In this document: one piece after another, positions 62,142 through 64,000 of the stretch
How the letters are laid out: each line of letters starts with the position of its first letter
Position numbering within the stretch: position 1 is the stretch's first letter
Translations under genes and position numbers: made by a program
Source: an uncultured Aquimarina sp.
GTDB taxonomy: Bacteria; Bacteroidota; Bacteroidia; Flavobacteriales; Flavobacteriaceae
Length of the DNA: 64,000 nucleotides
Assembly: GCA_947500845.1 (NCBI GenBank)
Contig: CANMTP010000001.1
Coordinates: 124,001-188,000 of the forward strand
Reading direction: 5' to 3'
Notes under the pieces: generated by a model
Seen by the model: only the letters and a program-made list of their open reading frames with translations
What the model was told of the DNA's origin: nothing
Databases searched by the model: none

Positions 62142-64000
62142 ATGATTTCACAAATAAATTATTATTTTGTGAGCTCTAAAAGAACTATTTTAAATTTTCT
62201 AGGATTTAGAATTATTCTGCTTGCATTTCTATTATTATATAGCTTCATTTCGACAGCATCCTCTTCAAATGAGCGCTTACTAAAATCAGACCTCTTTCAG
62301 GAAAAAATTGTAACTGGAACTGTTGTAGATAAGGATGGAGTACCTCTTCCCGGGGTAAATGTATTTCTCAAAAATACCAATCAGGGTACTACAACTGATT
62401 TTGATGGAAAATATTCTATCAGCACTACCGACAATGCTATTTTGGTATTTAGTTTCTTAGGTTTTCTAACACAGGAGATTTCAGTGCAAGGAAAAGCTGA
62501 AATCAATGTTATTTTAAAAGAAGATGTTGATCAATTAGATGAAGTTATCGTTACTGGGTATTCAGCTCAATCTACGAGGGATATTACTGGTGCTATATCA
62601 ATTGTAAATTCTGAAGAATTAGAATCTGTCGCACCGACCAGTATAGAGCAGGCTTTACAAGGTCAAGCTGCTGGTATCACAGTAGGAAACGAAGGTGGAC
62701 CTGGGGGTTCTGCCGCAGTACGTATTCGTGGTTTTGGTACAGTTAATGGTAATGATCCTCTTTATATAATTGATGGTACACCAACAAATTCAGGATTATT
62801 AGATATTAATCCAAATGATATAGAGTCACTACAAATCCTTAAAGATGCATCAGCTGCAGCTATTTATGGAATAAGAGCAGGTAACGGAGTTATTATTATT
62901 ACTACTAAAAAAGGAAGCGCAAATCAAAAGCCAAAATTAAATATAGATACGTGGACCGGAGTAAGTTTTGTCCCTAATTCAGTATTTCCTGATATTGCGA
63001 CCCCTCAACAACATGCGGATGCTGTTTGGCGTGCTAGTATTAATAATACTGGTAATACACCCTCGCATCCTCAATTTGGAAATGGGCCAACCCCTGTTCT
63101 TCCCAATTATATAATACCTTTTGGGAGTGATACTGCTGGAGATGAACCTTATAGCTTAGAAAATAATCGCATTACCTTAGCAAATAAGGAAGGTACTGAC
63201 TGGTTAGATGAACTTTTTAATTCTGCATTTGTTCATAACATAAATATGAGTGCTTCTGCAGGAACAGAAAATTTTAAATCTTATTTTTCCTTAAATCTTC
63301 TCGATCAAAATGGCGTAGCACTTGCCTCCGATTTTTATCGTATTACATTAAGAGCTAATACAGAATTTGAAATATCGGATAAATTTAAAGTAGGAGAAAA
63401 TGTGTCATTATCTTATACAGAAAGAACATCGATCGATAGAAATCAAAGTACCGATGGAACCATTTCTGCTGCCATACGGATGCACCCGCTGATCCCTGTT
63501 TATGATGAAGGAGGTAATTTTGCAGGTTCTGGGGCAATTGGCCTTGGAAATGCCGATAATCCCATAGCAAGAGCACTAAGAGGCAAAGACAATAATGATA
63601 TAAACACCAGGATGTTAGGGAATTTTTTTGGGGAATATGAGATTATTCAGGGTTTGATTTTTAAAAGTAATTTAGGGTTTGACTTGTCTTCCTTCAATTC
63701 TTCTAATTTCTTTCCTATTGCAAGAGAAGGAGAAACAGTGGGTGTTACCAATAGACTAGAAGAGAGAAATATTACAAATAATATCTATACCTGGTTTAAT
63801 ACTTTAAATTATAATAATACATTTGGAAAACATTCTGTAGAAGCATTGGCCGGTACAGAATATAATTTCAACTCTCGCAATGATTTTGGCGCGTCCAGGA
63901 CAGGTTTTCTGTTTGATGAAGCTCTTAATACTAGAGTACTTGATCTGGGAACGAGTAATATTACTAATTTCGGTACTGCTTTTAAGACCAGCTATTTCTC
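62142..64000 (+). CDS. susC: SusC-family TonB-linked outer-membrane receptor (right-truncated)
   Basis: 619 codons to the window edge. A long signal peptide region (about 1-45) precedes a carboxypeptidase-like domain (VTGTVVDKDGVPLPGVNVFLKNTNQGTTTDFDGKYSI, about 60-140), the TonB box region (LDEVIVTGYSAQSTRDITGAIS) and plug (about 150-265, with SAAVRIRGFGTVNGNDPLYIIDGTP and KDASAAAIYGIRAGNGVIIITTKKG), then the barrel. The TGAI and VRIRG-type motifs are typical for SusC. It works with a SusD lipoprotein, presumably just beyond the edge, to import oligosaccharides of the locus's substrate. Confidence 0.9.
   Translation, partial: MISQINYYFVSSKRTILNFLGFRIILLAFLLLYSFISTASSSNERLLKSDLFQEKIVTGTVVDKDGVPLPGVNVFLKNTNQGTTTDFDGKYSISTTDNAILVFSFLGFLTQEISVQGKAEINVILKEDVDQLDEVIVTGYSAQSTRDITGAISIVNSEELESVAPTSIEQALQGQAAGITVGNEGGPGGSAAVRIRGFGTVNGNDPLYIIDGTPTNSGLLDINPNDIESLQILKDASAAAIYGIRAGNGVIIITTKKGSANQKPKLNIDTWTGVSFVPNSVFPDIATPQQHADAVWRASINNTGNTPSHPQFGNGPTPVLPNYIIPFGSDTAGDEPYSLENNRITLANKEGTDWLDELFNSAFVHNINMSASAGTENFKSYFSLNLLDQNGVALASDFYRITLRANTEFEISDKFKVGENVSLSYTERTSIDRNQSTDGTISAAIRMHPLIPVYDEGGNFAGSGAIGLGNADNPIARALRGKDNNDINTRMLGNFFGEYEIIQGLIFKSNLGFDLSSFNSSNFFPIAREGETVGVTNRLEERNITNNIYTWFNTLNYNNTFGKHSVEALAGTEYNFNSRNDFGASRTGFLFDEALNTRVLDLGTSNITNFGTAFKTSYF

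Noticed and set aside
1-64000. CRISPR arrays, complete tRNA/rRNA genes, intact insertion sequences
   Set aside because: No regularly spaced direct repeats, no complete cloverleaf or rRNA, and no transposase-like ORFs with terminal repeats were found by eye. A tRNA and repeat scan could still find something missed.

Overview
The window is low-GC DNA from a member of the Bacteroidota, most likely a marine Flavobacteriaceae (an Aquimarina-like genome would fit, but the species cannot be fixed from here). The evidence is a SusC-type TonB receptor, a glycoside hydrolase with a type IX secretion (T9SS) sorting tail, a HYC_CC_PP small protein in front of a CusA/CzcA operon, TPR-LuxR and AraC regulators, and TAnnTTTG-type -7 boxes.

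Layout. 1-2.4 kb: tail of a large toxin-type protein, a separately secreted WHH-nuclease toxin and its likely immunity gene. 2.5-4.9 kb: an outer-membrane barrel protein. 5.0-13.3 kb: a copper/heavy-metal efflux operon (HYC_CC_PP protein, CusA/CzcA, TolC-type channel, HMA-MauE protein, DUF305 protein, CusB-type adaptor with two extra metal-binding modules). 13.9-21.1 kb: a second metal-looking locus (small Cys/His secreted protein, TonB receptor, DUF4625 lipoprotein, AztD-like beta-propeller lipoprotein), interrupted by an unknown lipoprotein and followed by a remnant of a second propeller gene. 21.6-26.2 kb: a lipoprotein/membrane protein pair and two unusual regulators. 26.5-33.8 kb: a stress/ion group (persulfide dioxygenase-rhodanese, P-type Ca-type ATPase, periplasmic protein, CDP-alcohol phosphatidyltransferase, CorA). 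Four of these genes carry a 14-bp 5-N4-5 dyad upstream, pointing to a shared CRP/FNR-family regulator.

33.9-39.2 kb: saccharopine dehydrogenase-like protein, ROK kinase plus a TerB-like protein ending in a (Gly-Arg)12 microsatellite, and an FAD/NAD(P)-binding protein. 39.2-47.9 kb is a sparse, decaying region: a DASH-type cryptochrome, a photolyase-family gene broken by one in-frame TGA, DUF421 and AI-2E proteins, several C-terminal gene scraps in the gaps (PA2169/DUF2383 and unidentified ones), and a tRNA-3'-end-like scar followed by a terminator at 47.07-47.14 kb.

47.9-64 kb: a polysaccharide utilisation locus: mutarotase, GH1, a GH5-like lipoprotein, CBM9-like protein, beta-sandwich lipoprotein, T9SS-exported GH5 with two CBMs, a phytanoyl-CoA dioxygenase-family protein, a sulfatase, an AraC regulator, a GH130 phosphorylase and a SusC receptor running off the right edge. 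The enzyme set suggests a beta-manno/gluco-configured, possibly sulfated glycan.

I see no complete tRNA or rRNA gene, CRISPR array or intact insertion sequence. All functional statements rest on reading the sequence and recalling families; no database search was run.
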